A stretch of 64,000 nt of DNA from Luidia sarsii (Eukaryota > Echinodermata > Asteroidea > Paxillosida > Luidiidae), in contig OX465105.1 of assembly GCA_949987565.1 (NCBI GenBank), forward strand, positions 4,891,159 through 4,955,158, written 5' to 3'. The notes beneath the pieces are model-generated. The model was not told the DNA's origin. It worked only from the letters and a program-made list of their open reading frames with translations, and did no database searches. The position numbers were made by a program, and so were the translations under genes. Below are positions 11,204-22,254 of this stretch, piece after piece. How positions within the stretch are numbered: the stretch's first letter is position 1; every line of letters starts with the position of its first letter.

Positions 11204-11675
11204 CACTATGAACATCTAAACCGTGGAAAAAGGGGCGAAAATATCATTCTGCCATGAAACTAAAAAGTCACTGTGATTTCACGGTGCATTTTACAGTGAA
11301 TTCACCGTGAAAATATTCGTCTCTCTGACCTGATAAGGACTTCTTCAGGTCACTAAAGAGACCGTGAAAAAAAACGTGAATATCTAGGGTGGCAAACTCC
11401 AGCCTTGAGGGATGACTAATTCAATTACCAATAGGGACCACCAGTCCCCATAGAGGTACTGTATTGTGTCCATGTAACTGTCACTCCTAGATACTTCTAA
11501 ATTGCCTCTAGCCATTTACCACCATGAATGTGGCCTTGGAGACCACTGGTGAAAACACAGTGAAAATGACTTGGCTAACTGTGTGCCATGAAATAGGGGC
11601 GAAAACACGGTGAATTTTCTTTTCAAGAATAAATGACATTTTCACCCCATTTTCACTGTTTAGATGTTCATAGTG
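11204..11675. mobile_element. MITE family A copy with TCT target duplication
   Basis: Complete 472-bp element from CACTATGAACATCTAAACC to its inverted end. TCT flanks both sides. It ends 51 bases downstream of the exon 21 donor. Confidence 0.88.
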
Positions 11676-11726
11676 TCTGGAAGGTGAGGCTGTGTACCAG
11701 GCTGAAGTCTGCTTGGTTTCCATTAC

Positions 11727-11930
11727 CGTTAGTGACGTGAGATTCAGCCCTTCCCAGCGGTAAGACGTTGCATTGGCTACCAAGGCAAAACCCCCACTGA
11801 CGTCGTCCGTAGAACCCGCTGTGGATCCCACGGCCATCTCGTAGTGCACGGGGAGGTGCGGGGACTCAAAGCCAAACCAGCGGGCTGAGATGCTGGAAGT
11901 GGACATCTGTACGTCAATGTCCTTGGCAAT
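11727..11930 (-). CDS. Gene 1 exon 21: FN3-like half module
   Basis: Encodes IAKDIDVQMSTSSISARWFG, then PVHYEMAVGSTAG and NATSYRWEGLNLTSLT. The A-x-W-F-G-F-E-S start and Y-E-MAVG strand match the other half modules. N-glycosylation sequons NAT and NLT are visible. Phase is 0-0, acceptor accatgcag, donor ACG/GTAATG. A complete MITE lies 50 bases downstream of the donor. Confidence 0.85.
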
Positions 11931-12048
11931 CTGCATGGTAAGACATCACGTCGTGAAGGGGTGGAGGGGGGGAGAGTAACAAATAGCGAAATCCATGATG
12001 TGTTCTGGCTTCATATTGGAAAACAGAGCTTATGTGCTGCCAATCTTC

Positions 12049-12458
12049 GGCTACGTTCAGACAGCGTGTTAGTTAAAACCAATCAAGTTAAAATGCCTTC
12101 TAAGCGCAGGGGGCAAGTTGTAAATTTAAAACTGTGCATTCATACAAGTACAGCATCGTACAGCAAGCAGTTAAAACAGGTTTGGTTTTATTTTCGGTTT
12201 TAAAAGGTCACGTACTCTGCCCCACATCCAGTGCAGACTTCCTCTTCATTAAGCGCTACACACACATCGCACATAATTACCTGTTACGCAAGCTGTGCAG
12301 TGTGGCGGGTCAACATCGCGGCCTAAAACTGGATGTTGAAAGGCGATTGTGTCCAAACAGCATTTTAGCAGCTCGGAGCATTTTGACAACACATTTGCAA
12401 AACCGATCGGGTTAAAATGGTAGTTCTAGCGAATTTAAAACGCTGTCTGAACGTAACC
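12049..12458. mobile_element. MITE family H with TTC target duplication
   Basis: Termini GGCTACGTTCAGACAGCGT and ACGCTGTCTGAACGTAACC are inverted repeats, and TTC flanks both ends. It is 410 bp with no credible ORF. Single copy in this window. Confidence 0.8.
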
Positions 12459-12469
12459 TTCTCTGACTA

Positions 12470-13428
12470 GTGACTTAGTTTACTTGGGTCTTATCTTCCA
12501 TGAATAAAGACTCAATCAGGATTACAAATGACTCAGACTTAGACATATTGACTCGACTTACATGACTTGTGACTAGTGACTTAGTTTACTTGGGTCTTAT
12601 CTTCCATGAATCAAGACTCAATCAGGACTACAAATGACTCAGACTCAGACATATTGACTCGACTTACATGACTTGTGACTAGTGACTTAGTTTACTTGGG
12701 TCGTATCTTCCATGAATCAAGACTCAATCAGGATTACAAATGACTCAGACTCAGACATATTGACTCGACTTATATGACTTGTGACTAGTGACTTAGTTTA
12801 CTTGGGTCATATCTTCCTTGAATCAAGACTCAATCAGGACTACAAATGACTCAGACTCAGACATATTGACTCGACTTACATGACTTGTGACTAGTGACTT
12901 AGTTTACTTGGGTCGTATCTTCCATGAATCAAGACTCAATCAGGATTACAAATGACTCAGACTCAGACATATTGACTCGACTTACATGACTTGTGACTAG
13001 TGACTTAGTTTACTTGGGTCATATCTTCCTTGAATCAAGACTCAATCAGGATTACAAATGACTCAGACTCAGACATATTGACTCGACTTATATGACTTGT
13101 GACTAGTGACTTAGTTTACTTGGGTCGTATCTTCCTTGAATCAAGACTCAATCAGGATAACAAATGACTCAGACTCAGACATATTGACTCGACTTACATG
13201 ACTTGTGACTAGTGACTTAGTTTACTTGGGTCATATCTTCCATGAATCAAGACTCAATCAGGATTACAAATGACTCAGACTCAGACATATTGACTCGACT
13301 TATATGACTTGTGACTAGTGACTTAGTTTACTTGGGTCGTATCTTCCATGAATCAAGACTCAATCAGGACAACAAATGACTCATACTCAGACATATTGAC
13401 TCGACTTACGCGACTTGTGACTTGAAAA
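12470..13428. repeat. About 106-bp tandem satellite, 9 copies
   Basis: The unit contains GTGACTTAGTTTACTTGGGT and GACTCAGACTCAGACATATT. Spacing of the first motif is 105-106 bp. Copies are over 95% alike by eye. Confidence 0.88.
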
Positions 13429-13539
13429 ATCAAAATGCCACAAAGTAAATGGGTTTTGTGACACACCTGCAAACTCAGGTACATGTACAAGCACTGACTT
13501 ACTAACTAAGATTACTACATGTACTACACGAGCTGATAC

Positions 13540-13605
13540 CTCTTCATTCTGCCTTTGAGAAAACCTGCTAGGATAAAAAAGTCAGGCCCTCCTACTTTTT
13601 GACAA
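13540..13605. mobile_element. Remnant of fold-back family F
   Basis: Contains tgcctttgagaaaacctgct and aagtcaggccctcctac, a degraded arm of the element described near 20.7 kb. Confidence 0.5.
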
Positions 13606-13633
13606 ATCAAGAGGGGAAGATGACACTACGTAC

Positions 13634-13917
13634 TCCAAACTCCACGGCAGTCTGTTCTCCGGGCGGGGCGACATCCAAGACCACGCCCACGGGCGGCAGC
13701 AGCACGGTGTGCCGGTACACTCCCGAGGTGACCAGCGTCCAGAGCCCCGCCCCGTTCTCGGCCCGGACCGAGACGTAGTACTCGTGGTCGCCGTGGATGC
13801 GCCAGTCCAGACCCTCCAGCGGGATGGCCGCGCAGAGCGGCCGGGCCAAGCAGGGCCCCACGGCGTAGTCCCTCTCCGTCCGGTAGCCAAGGGTCTCCGT
13901 GCCTCCGGGACTGCTCC
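13634..13917 (-). CDS. Gene 1 exon 20: FN3-like module
   Basis: Encodes SSPGGTETLGYRTERDYAV, then DWRIHGDHEYYVSVRAENGA, GLWTLVTSGVYRH and VGVVLDVAPP. The E-YYVSVRAENGAG strand is strongly FN3-like, and VLDVAPP is a variant boundary signature. Phase is 1 in and 0 out, donor GGA/GTACGT. Strongly GC-rich compared with its introns. Confidence 0.87.
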
Positions 13918-14036
13918 CTGGAACCAGGCAACCAGGCAAGCAAGCAATGGTTGAGTGTCACGGGGTATAGGCCAGTGGAAGAGCCAAGCCTTCCAGGCAC
14001 TGATCAGTGCAGGTTGGTCACAGGCCTTCCCTCTGA

Positions 14037-14510
14037 CACTGTGAACATCTAAACCGTGAAAATGGGCTGGAAATGTCATTTAGCCGTGAACAGAAAATTC
14101 ACCGTGTTTTCACCCCTATTTCATGGCACACAGTTTAGCCAAGTCATTTTCACTGTGTTTTCACCAGTGGTCTCCAAGGCCACATTCATGGTGGTAAATT
14201 TGGCTAGAGGCAATTTAGAAATATCTGGAAGTGACAGTTACAAGGATACCATTCAGTACCTCTATGGGGGCTGGTGGTCCCTACTGGTAATTGAATTAGC
14301 CATCCTTCAAGGCTGGAGCTTGCCACCCAGATATTAACAGTGTTTTCACGGTCTTTATAGTGACCTGAAGATGTCCTTATCAGGTCAGAGAGGCAATTAT
14401 TTTCACGGTGAATTCACTGTAAAATGCACCTTGAAATCACAGTGACTTTTTAGTTTCACGGCAAAATGACATTTTCACCCCTTTTTCACGGTTTAGATGT
14501 TCAGAGAGTG
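14037..14510. mobile_element. MITE family A copy
   Basis: From CACTGTGAACATCTAAACC to gtttagatgttcagagagtg, opposite in internal orientation to the copies at 4.2 and 11.2 kb. Confidence 0.85.
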
Positions 14511-14524
14511 AGGGAGATGTGCAC

Positions 14525-14965
14525 TAGGTCTGCTACTGACATTGACAGGGACATGAATGCCAGGACCTGTGGTTTTGCATTACAGTGCTCTTACCATTTT
14601 TTTTTCATCTATACAAAACCCAATCCCGCCAACTACGGTCAAGAATGACAAACAGCGCTGGAGGGAATTCAAAAATCTCGACTGGCAAAAAACTCCTGTC
14701 ATAGTCCAGCAGAGTCTGGGCTCTTCTTGTATCAGGAGGAAGAGGGTGCTGTAGAGAGAAAGAATGCACTGCAACCAAAGAACGTAGTGCTTGACAACGG
14801 TTGAATCTGAGCTATCCAGCTCTTAGATGGCAGCCTTCCCAAAGATGTGTACTACTTATCTTTGCTGGGGTAGAAGAGCCTTTCAGAACCTTTCAGCCCT
14901 AACCCAAACCCCCAAATTACCACAGCTGTATTTGATTCACAAAGTGTTAGGTCTATCTGACGTAT
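14525..14965 (-). mobile_element. Degenerate tRNA-derived SINE, interrupted
   Basis: Contains gggacatgaatgccaggacctg (box-B side), then after an insertion tctgagctatccagctcttagatgg (box-A side) and ttgctggggtagaag (tail side). Part of the tail repeats again near 15033-15120. Confidence 0.55.
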
Positions 14966-15174
14966 ATCTCCAGGGATCATACAGGGATTTGTTTGATTGA
15001 AAATGTATGAATAGAACGAGTGGTCGCAGACTTACATGTAGATGGCAGCATTCCCAAAGATGTCTACTTATCTTTGCTGGGTATAGGGAAACATTCAGAA
15101 GGATACAGCCCGCTAACCAAACCCCCAAATTACCACAGCTGTATGTGTTAGGTCTCTCTGACGTATATCTCCAG

Positions 15175-15325
15175 GGGTCGATTTCACCAAACTCATTGTA
15201 ACACGATCAATCGCAAGACGATGAGCGATGCACAGAAACCATACGGTCTATCACAACTTACGATGGGTTATCCATCGTAAGTTGAGTTACGATGCATCAT
15301 AAGGCTTTGTGAAATCCAGCCCTGG
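15175..15325. mobile_element. MITE family D copy 2
   Basis: Same family as 6450-6603. Termini GGTCGATTTCACCAAA and TTTGTGAAATCCAGCC, with an internal hairpin around ACTTACGATGGGTTATCCAT. Confidence 0.78.
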
Positions 15326-15400
15326 GATCATACAGGGATTTTTCATTTATTTGTTTGATTGAAAATCTATGAATAGAATGAGTTGACGCAGAGGGCTTAC

Positions 15401-15545
15401 CGATGGCTACTTGGTAGGCCAGGCCAGTGTCCTCCTCGTCCCAGGCTTCCAGCCATCTGGCAATCAAGTAGTCGGCCTCAGAATAGACCGTGATCTCGCC
15501 CACGAACAGCGGCGGGCTGGTGTCAACAATGATAGGCCCGATCAC
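15401..15545 (-). CDS. Gene 1 exon 19: signature strand plus half module
   Basis: Encodes VIGPIIVDTSPPLFVGEITV, again the VDTSPP boundary, then YLIARWLEAWDEEDTGLAYQ and VAI. Phase is 0 in and 1 out, acceptor atgctacag, donor GTAAGCC. The GGGA array begins about 50 bases upstream of the acceptor. Confidence 0.87.
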
Positions 15546-15596
15546 CTGTAGCATTGCATTGAAGACGGAAAAGAATAACTTCTATTGCTAAGGGAT

Positions 15597-16526
15597 CGAG
15601 GGAGGGAGAGAGGGAGGGAGGGAGGGAGGGAGGGAGGGAGGGAGGGAGAAAGGGAGGGAGGGAGGGAGGGAGGGAGGGAGGGAGGGAGGGAGGGAGGGAG
15701 GGAGGGAGGGAGGGAGGGAGGGAGGGAGGGAGGGAGGGAGGGAGGGAGGGAGGGAGGGAGGGAGGGAGGGAGGGAGGGAGGGAGGGAGGGAGGGAGGGAG
15801 GGAGGGAGGGAGGGAGGGAGGGAGGGAGGGAGGGAGGGAGGGAGGGAGGGAGGGAGGGAGGGAGGGAGGGAGGGAGGGAGGGAGGGAGGGAGGGAGGGAG
15901 GGAGGGAGGGAGGGAGGGAGGGAGGGAGGGAGGGAGGGAGGGAGGGAGGGAGGGAGGGAGGGAGGGAGGGAGGGAGGGAGGGAGGGAGGGAGGGAGGGAG
16001 GGAGGGAGGGAGGGAGGGAGGGAGGGAGGGAGGGAGGGAGGGAGGGAGGGAGGGAGGGAGGGAGGGAGGGAGGGAGGGAGGGAGGGAGGGAGGGAGGGAG
16101 GGAGGGAGGGAGGGAGGGAGGGAGGGAGGGAGGGAGGGAGGGAGGGAGGGAGGGAGGGAGGGAGGGAGGGAGGGAGGGAGGGAGGGAGGGAGGGAGGGAG
16201 GGAGGGAGGGAGGGAGGGAGGGAGGGAGGGAGGGAGGGAGGGAGGGAGGGAGGGAGGGAGGGAGGGAGGGAGGGAGGGAGGGAGGGAGGGAGGGAGGGAG
16301 GGAGGGAGGGAGGGAGGGAGGGAGGGAGGGAGGGAGGGAGGGAGGGAGGGAGGGAGGGAGGGAGGGAGGGAGGAAGGGAGGGAGGGAGGGAGGGAGGGAG
16401 GGAGGGAGGGAGGGAGGGAGGGAGGGAGGGAGGGAGGGAGGGAGAAGGGGAGGGAGGGAGGGAGGGAGGGAGGGAGGGAGGGAGGGAGGGAGAAGGGGAG
16501 GGAGGGAGAGAGGGAGGGAGAGGGAG
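15597..16526. repeat. GGGA tetranucleotide array, about 230 copies
   Basis: Nearly pure GGGA on plus (CCCT in the gene 1 transcript), with a handful of GAA/GGGG interruptions near the edges and at 16374. It begins about 50 bases upstream of the exon 19 acceptor. The exact copy number may be an assembly estimate. Confidence 0.92.
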
Positions 16527-16690
16527 CATATGTACATGTAGTCCAGTGCAGGCTTTCCTCTGCATTGTTGTGACCCTGATGAGATAGCAACCAACACTTT
16601 CCTCAATACGTTGAGTTTTAGTACATTGTGGATGCGCTTTGTTGAGGTTCCATAGGTCAGAGATTAGGTAGATACAGAATGAGTTCTAAT

Positions 16691-16780
16691 ACTATGAACA
16701 TCTAAACCGTGAAAAAGGGGTGAAAATGTCATTTAGCCGTGAAAAGAAAATTCACTGTGTTTTCACCTCTATTTCAGGGC
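16691..16780. mobile_element. MITE family A, 5' terminal fragment
   Basis: Begins ACTATGAACATCTAAACC and breaks off after the TTTCACCTCTATTTCA segment. Confidence 0.7.
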
Positions 16781-17285
16781 TTGAATTGAACGACGGCCAT
16801 GATGGCCAGTCCCGTCTTTGCCCTCTTTACTGGCCGAGATGCCCCGCAAAAATCCCCGTCTTCACGGTTCACATTTACAGTTGTTTTTAGACTATCGTAT
16901 ATGTATTTTATTTGTATTATCGGGGAGCGATGTCAACTCAATAAGACAGAGAAGTCAAAAGAATGCGCGATCGTGTCGACAACAGCCGCGTTAATGTGTA
17001 ACCATGCATAAGAAATAAATAGTCAGCACCCTCAACACAAGAACGTGTGACCAAGATGAAAGACGTCTAGGTTTCTGACTTTGGAAATTTGGTGCTTCGT
17101 TGTCCGTAATGTGAAGGGTTATCCTCAATGCAAATGTACACGCGCCGTTCCAAGAGGTCTGGCCGCTGGCCGCGTTGGACAGTGACCGCAATATCGTTAC
17201 TTGCAATGTCGATGGGGACTTTGAAATAATTTGTTTATCATCGAACAAATCTCGAAAACTCAAGTTTGGAAGGAGGTCCTTATTA
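16781..17285. other. Intronic sequence without recognised feature
   Basis: Unique-looking sequence between two family A pieces. It may be the interior of a larger rearranged insertion. Nothing identifiable. Confidence 0.45.
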
Positions 17286-17870
17286 CACTATGAACATCTA
17301 AACCGTGAAAATGGGGTGAAAATTCATCACCAAACATATCAGACACAATATCCATCCTTCATACATTTAATGGAACAGTAAATCATTGGGCAAGGATGAT
17401 CTTATCAATTACAATGGCTGTATGATGCTCCATCAACGCCTCATTGTATTTCTTGCCACGAAACTTTGAATTCCAGCAATGTATGGAAATAATTTGTATG
17501 TCATCGAAAAAATCTTGAAAACCCAAGAAGAGAGTGGTCTCCAAGGCCACATTCATGGCGGTAAATGGCTAAGGGGAATTTAGAAGTATCTGGGAGTGAC
17601 AGTTACAAGGACACCATTCAGTACCTCTATCAGTACCTCTCTGGTGGTCCCTACTGGTGATTGAATTAGCCATCCCTCAAGGCTGGAGCTTGCCACCCTA
17701 GATATTCACAGGTTTTTTCACGGTCTCTTTTAGTGTCATGAAGATGTCCTTATCAGGTCAGAGAGGCCATTGTTTTCATGGTAAAATGCACCGTGAAATC
17801 ACAGTGATTTTATAGTTTCACGACTAAATGATATTTTCACCCCTTTTTCTCGGTTTAGATGTTCATAGTG
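17286..17870. mobile_element. MITE family A copy with internal insertion and TTA duplication
   Basis: Complete termini flanked by TTA on both sides. About 200 bp of unrelated sequence follows the left 50 bp, so the copy is longer than usual. Confidence 0.82.
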
Positions 17871-17904
17871 TTATGCCATAACTGGGTCACATTTCGCATC
17901 TTAC

Positions 17905-18123
17905 TTTGGTGGTTGTAGACCGAGCCTTGTTGACCGCTCTCAGGACCAGATGGAACACAGAGCCCTGGCTGATCAGTGGATGGTAGAGAACGGCGTGCTC
18001 ACGGCCTGAGGTGGATTGGAAAGGGACCAGGTCTGGGGTCGGGTCGGCTGCCTCTCTGCTCAGCCCCACCAGGTAGTCAAAGATGGCGCTCTCCTCCTCA
18101 ATTCCTGTCCAGGATACAGACAG
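17905..18123 (-). CDS. Gene 1 exon 18: FN3-like module
   Basis: Encodes LSVSWTGIEEESAIFDYLVG, then GREHAVLYHPLISQGSVFHL and VLRAVNKARSTTTK. This is a classic fibronectin-III layout: L-x-V-x-W strand, Y-x-V-G strand, then F-x-L-x-x-RAVN-x-A. Phase is 0-0. Donor AAA/GTAAGATG. The acceptor is 9 bases past its pyrimidine tract. A MITE ends 34 bases downstream of the donor. Confidence 0.82.
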
Positions 18124-18179
18124 CTGCCGTCCACAGGAGACAGATAGCAAACGATGACAGATTCACAAACATTCAATAA

Positions 18180-18560
18180 TTTGGCAATGTTTAGTGCAGT
18201 GAATTTCAGCTTACCAAAGAGGTTAAATCCATGGATCTCTATGGGGCAAACCACGGCAAACTAATCCCAATTTTTACAAAAGAAAGTAGGACATTAAAAT
18301 TTGCCAATCCCTTGAGGTACTGATGGAATTTCCTTTCATTACTTAGAACCATTTCTGTAACATTTTAGTTTCCGCATTCACAACCTTTCGGCTATAGATA
18401 CTTTTCCCCATTCATATTACGCGCGATTGCCGGGCACTGAAGCTGAAGTTGACCTCTTTGGTAATGGCGGATGCACGTTCGTACCGCGCGTTGATAGGGG
18501 AGTGCGCACTCTAGTTTCTTCATAGAGCTCTATGGTACTCTCTTATCTCTTGACCACTGC
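18180..18560. other. Intronic sequence without recognised feature
   Basis: Intron between exons 17 and 18. Only unique-looking sequence is seen. Confidence 0.5.
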
Positions 18561-18637
18561 TGACCATGGCTCAAATTAGTGACTAGACTTGCCTCAAGTC
18601 CCAGGGGCATTTGGTAGCGACTCTGACATTGACTTAC

Positions 18638-18782
18638 GTGTTTGTGGACTGGGAGAAAGAGTCTCTCCTCAAAGGCGGAAATCCACTCACAGTCGGGGTC
18701 GTCTCCTAGCAACAGGGATTGGTTGGCATGGAGACGGGCGTCGGGGTAAACTGAGATGTCCTCCAGCAAGGTGGCCTTTGCG
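18638..18782 (-). CDS. Gene 1 exon 17
   Basis: Encodes AKATLLEDISVYPDARLHAN, then DCEWISAFEERLFL and PVHKH. Phase 2 in fits the AT left by exon 16, giving Ile, and phase is 0 out with donor GTAAGTC. The acceptor (tttctcaaaag) is of medium quality but is the only one that keeps phase. Confidence 0.75.
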
Positions 18783-18870
18783 CTTTTGAGAAACATTCAA
18801 TAAAGAAATGATAATGTCGGAAAAAAAACCAGAAATCTGACGGGTGATTTGAGACAGGCCTCTGGCTTAA

Positions 18871-19238
18871 AGCCCCTACACAACATTGGTCGAGGTCCAA
18901 GAATAGCATCCATACATTGTCTGATCCAACATATGCATGAAATAGCACACCTGTGAAATTTTCAGCTCAATCCGCCAACCGAGTCTCGAGAAAATCGTGA
19001 AAACCGCTTCATTTGTTTCGCGAAAATGCAGCATTCAACGCCGTACTGTTCCGAAAAATAGTTTAGATCTCGGTGAGACGTAAACGATTTCTTTTATTAT
19101 TTTCTCCCAATACACAACATTTTAGGCAGAAATATTTCAGTGCGAGATTTCTACTATAACCATCTTCAAACTGTATAAGTTTCATGTAAATCTGTGAACA
19201 TTTCTGTTTTTCGATCTTACCAATGTTGTGTAGGGATC
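18871..19238. mobile_element. MITE family B (piggyBac-like, TTAA), subfamily 1
   Basis: TIRs AGCCCCTACACAACATTGGT and ACCAATGTTGTGTAGGGATC, preceded by TTAA and followed by TTAC (one decayed base). It is 368 bp with no ORF. Confidence 0.82.
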
Positions 19239-19349
19239 TTACCCTTGTCGGCACGCGTCACGCGATGAGTGCGCACTCTAGTTTATCTACATGTATACAG
19301 CTCTATGGTATGAGGGCAGATGAGGAGGGAAGATGGTCGGTCAGCTTAC

Positions 19350-19624
19350 ATGCAACTGCTGGAAGGCTTCTCCAGCTCCGCCCGTCGGCGATGGGCGTCG
19401 ATGAGCCACACCCGGCCTTGGTCGTCCCTGGCCACGCCCGGCCACACCCTGGCCTCGGCCAGGACCACGCCCTCCACCTGGGGCAGGCTGGTGTCGATCA
19501 CCACGCCATCGGAGCAGACGGGCAACGAGGGCTCCAGGGCACGGTTGTAGGCCACGACGGTCGCGTGGTACCGGCCGGTAGAGGGCGCTCTCCAGCTGGC
19601 ATGGGTCGATGTAGTTCGCATCAT
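19350..19624 (-). CDS. Gene 1 exon 16: FN3-like half module with CSDGVVIDTS
   Basis: Encodes STHASWRAPSTGRYHATVVA, YNRALEPSLPVCSDGVVID and VEGVVLAEARVWPG. The Y-H-A-T-V-V-A-Y-N strand and CSDGVVID are diagnostic of the repeated module here. Phase is 0 in and 2 out, acceptor gtttttttcag, donor CAT/GTAAGC. A second frame is open across the first part, but both neighbours' phases require this one. Confidence 0.85.
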
Positions 19625-19719
19625 CTGAAAAAAACACCGGTAAAACCCAATTTGAACGCCTGCAATGCCATCGGCTTATTGTTAGGCCTCCCTGTCTCAA
19701 CCTGTGATACATAAACCTG

Positions 19720-20320
19720 CAAAATAAATCAATAAGAGTGCACTATTTGTATCAGTGAATCAAAATGTGGCACAGTAGGAAGTCTGCGTGGCTTTTGTCA
19801 AGGGATTATCAGCCCTCAAAGATGGGCCTTTTGTGTGTAGAACTGTGTGTGCTGCTATCCTTTGACTGCAAACATTCCTGCACTGCAGCTGTACAAAGGA
19901 TCCAGCTGGACGGCCTCAACAAAGCGTGCAATTTGTGGTAAAGGCAGCGGGCACATTCCATATTCTCTCTGGTGACCGCATTGGGTGTGGGGCAGGCCAG
20001 CACACTGTCTGCCATCGTAGCGCATAGACCCTCGATCGTTCACAATGAAGCCCCACAATAGCGCCAATGTTACCGCTGATCTGGCAATTCATGCAGGAGC
20101 TGACATCAAAAAAGTTGTTTGTCATGATACATATTGCTGAAAAGAGTCTTTGTCTACAGTTTGGACAAAAGCGGCGTCCATATTTTGAAACTCACTATGC
20201 ATGCATAGCGGCTTCCCGGCGCGAAGAGGTAAAAAATAAAAAAATTTCCAATAAAGATGAATGATTCCTCCCAAATAGGAATGGTTGGCAGCTAACATGT
20301 ACTGTATGGTATTGTCGCGT
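19720..20320. other. Intronic sequence without recognised feature
   Basis: Intron between exons 15 and 16. Short open frames on the minus strand lack splice support, and no repeat family is recognised. Confidence 0.45.
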
Positions 20321-20326
20321 ACTCAC

Positions 20327-20524
20327 GTTTCTGTTCCGCACATCCTCCATACTCAGGCAGGCCGTGTGGAAGGAATACTCGTAGAACAGGACCCCACTCT
20401 CCCGGTCAAAGAAGCCCACCCAGTGGGCCCAGAGCCGGCTGCCTGCCTGGTAGTCCACCTCATTGGTGCCCGGCACACCGTCCTGCACCGTGCCCGCTTG
20501 TGGCGGAGATGTGTCAATGGTGAT
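20327..20524 (-). CDS. Gene 1 exon 15: signature strand plus next half module
   Basis: Encodes ITIDTSPPQAGTVQDG at once, the module-boundary signature, then VDYQAGSRLWAHWVGFFDRE and SGVLFYEYSFHTACL. Phase is 0-0, with acceptor accatctatag and donor GTGAGTA. The W-x-GF-x-D-x-ESG pattern is the first half of the next FN3-like module. Confidence 0.88.
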
Positions 20525-20646
20525 CTATAGATGGTGGTACATGTACATGGAGTTATTGGAGTGGTTACTACACACTACACTACAAATAGCCTATGCCTAC
20601 TCGGGCTGTGAATTAATCCCCTCCATAGTCCACACCATACCATATT

Positions 20647-20830
20647 TAGTGGGCCTGACATTTTGATCCTAGCAGGACCTTTCTCAAAGGCATTTTGACT
20701 CTGCCTTTGACAAAGGTCCTGCTAGGATCGAAACGTCATCAGGCCCACAAAATGTTGAGATTTGCATTTTGGTAATTTTAGTCAGTAAGCAGTTTGCAAC
20801 ATTTTGGTGTATCATTTTTAAAATAAAATT
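20647..20830. mobile_element. Fold-back family F copy with common flank
   Basis: Arms GTGGGCCTGACATTTTGATC and its complement surround a short CAAAGGC spacer, followed by the shared flank TTTTAGTCAGTAAGCAGTTT. Related copies are near 23.4, 29.1, 55.4 and 55.9 kb. Confidence 0.78.
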
Positions 20831-20932
20831 TAATATCTTAATTGCAAGACCCATGTTGAAGTTCCTCATGGGTCGTGGTGCAAACACAACGCAGAGTTCA
20901 TCACGGTGCACCGGGAATGCAGCCTCCTTCAC

Positions 20933-21103
20933 CTGGATAGTCTGTGTGGTTACCAGCCCGACGTGGTTGGTAACCGTGAGTGTGATGAAGTAGTCCAAGT
21001 CATGGGCGCCGACGTGGAAGGGGGGCTGGAACTGGTAGTCCGCGGCATAGCAGTCGCCGATAGGAATGCACATGCACAGCACAGGGTCACAGTGATCCTC
21101 AGC
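20933..21103 (-). CDS. Gene 1 exon 14: cysteine-containing half module
   Basis: Encodes AEDHCDPVLCMCIPIGDCY, then DLDYFITLTVTNHVGLVTT and QTIQ. The Y-x-x-TLTVTN-x-x-GL strand is FN3-like. Phase is 0-0, acceptor tttcccacag, donor CAG/GTGAAG. The GGATG pentamer array starts about 15 bases upstream of the acceptor. Confidence 0.85.
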
Positions 21104-21116
21104 CTGTGGGAAAAGA

Positions 21117-22225
21117 TAACCCATGGGATTGAATGGGATGGAGTAGGATTGGATGGGATGGGGTGGGGTAGGATGGGTTTGGATGGGATGGGATTGAATG
21201 GGATGGAGTAGGATGGGATGAGATGGAGTGGGATGGGATGGGATGAGATTGAATGGGATGGAGAAGGATGAGATGAGATGGAGTGGGATGGGATGGGATG
21301 GGATTGAATGGGATGGAGTAGGATTGGATGGGGTGGGGTGGGGTAGGATGGGTTTGGATGGGATGAGATTGAATGGGATGGAGAAGGATGAGATGAGATG
21401 GAGTGGGATGGGATGGGATGGGATTGAATGGGATGGAGTAGGATTGGATGAGATGGAGTGGGGTGGGATGGGATGGGATTGAATGGGATGGAGAAGGATG
21501 AGATGAGATGGAGTGGGATGGGATGGGATGGGATTGAATGGGATGGAGTGGGATGGGATGGGATGGGATTGAATGGGATGGAGTAGGATTGGATGAGATG
21601 GAGTGGGGTGGGATGGGATGGTATTGAATGGGATGGAGTAGGATGGGATGAGATGGAGTGGGATGGGATGGGATGAGATTGAATGGGATGGAGAAGGATG
21701 AGATGAGATGGAGTGGGGTGGGATGGGATGGGATTGAATGGGATGGAGTGGGATGGGATGGGATGGGATGAAATTGAATGGGATGGAGTAGGATTGGATG
21801 GGATGGGATTGAATGGGATGGAGTGGGATGGGATGGGATGGGATTGAATGGGATGGAGTGGGATGGGATGGGATGGGATGATATTGAATGGGATGAGATT
21901 GAATGGGATGGAGAAGGATGAGATGAGATGAAGTGGGGTGGGATGGGATGGGATTGAATGGGATGGAGTGGGATGGGATGGGATGGGATGAGATTGAATG
22001 GGATGGGTAGGATGGGATGGGATGGGATTGAATGGGATGGAGTTGAATGAGATGGAAGGTAATGGGATGGGATGGGATGGGATGGGATTGAATAGGATGG
22101 AGTAGGATGGGATGAGATTGAATGGGATGGATGGGATGGGATTGAATGGGATGGAGTAGGATGGGATGGGATGGGATGGGATGGGATGGGATGGGATGGG
22201 ATGATTGGGATGGGATGATTGGGAT
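21117..22225. repeat. GGGAT/GGATG pentanucleotide array with 5-bp-multiple higher order
   Basis: About 1.1 kb of ATGGGATGGG with recurring TTGAATGGGATGGAGTAGG blocks. It starts about 15 bases upstream of the exon 14 acceptor. The His/Pro/Ser-rich minus frames are artefacts. Confidence 0.9.
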
Positions 22226-22254
22226 CCATGACATTGGGTCCTACATGTACGTAC

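Noticed and set aside
15523..16606. Long PPSLPPSL and GGREGGRE frames
   Set aside because: Translation of a pure GGGA array on both strands.
19341..19712. Alternative frame (DDANYIDPCQLESAL) for exon 16
   Set aside because: Open for a while, but its phase disagrees with both neighbouring exons, and the chosen frame has the YHATVVAYN and CSDGVVID strands.
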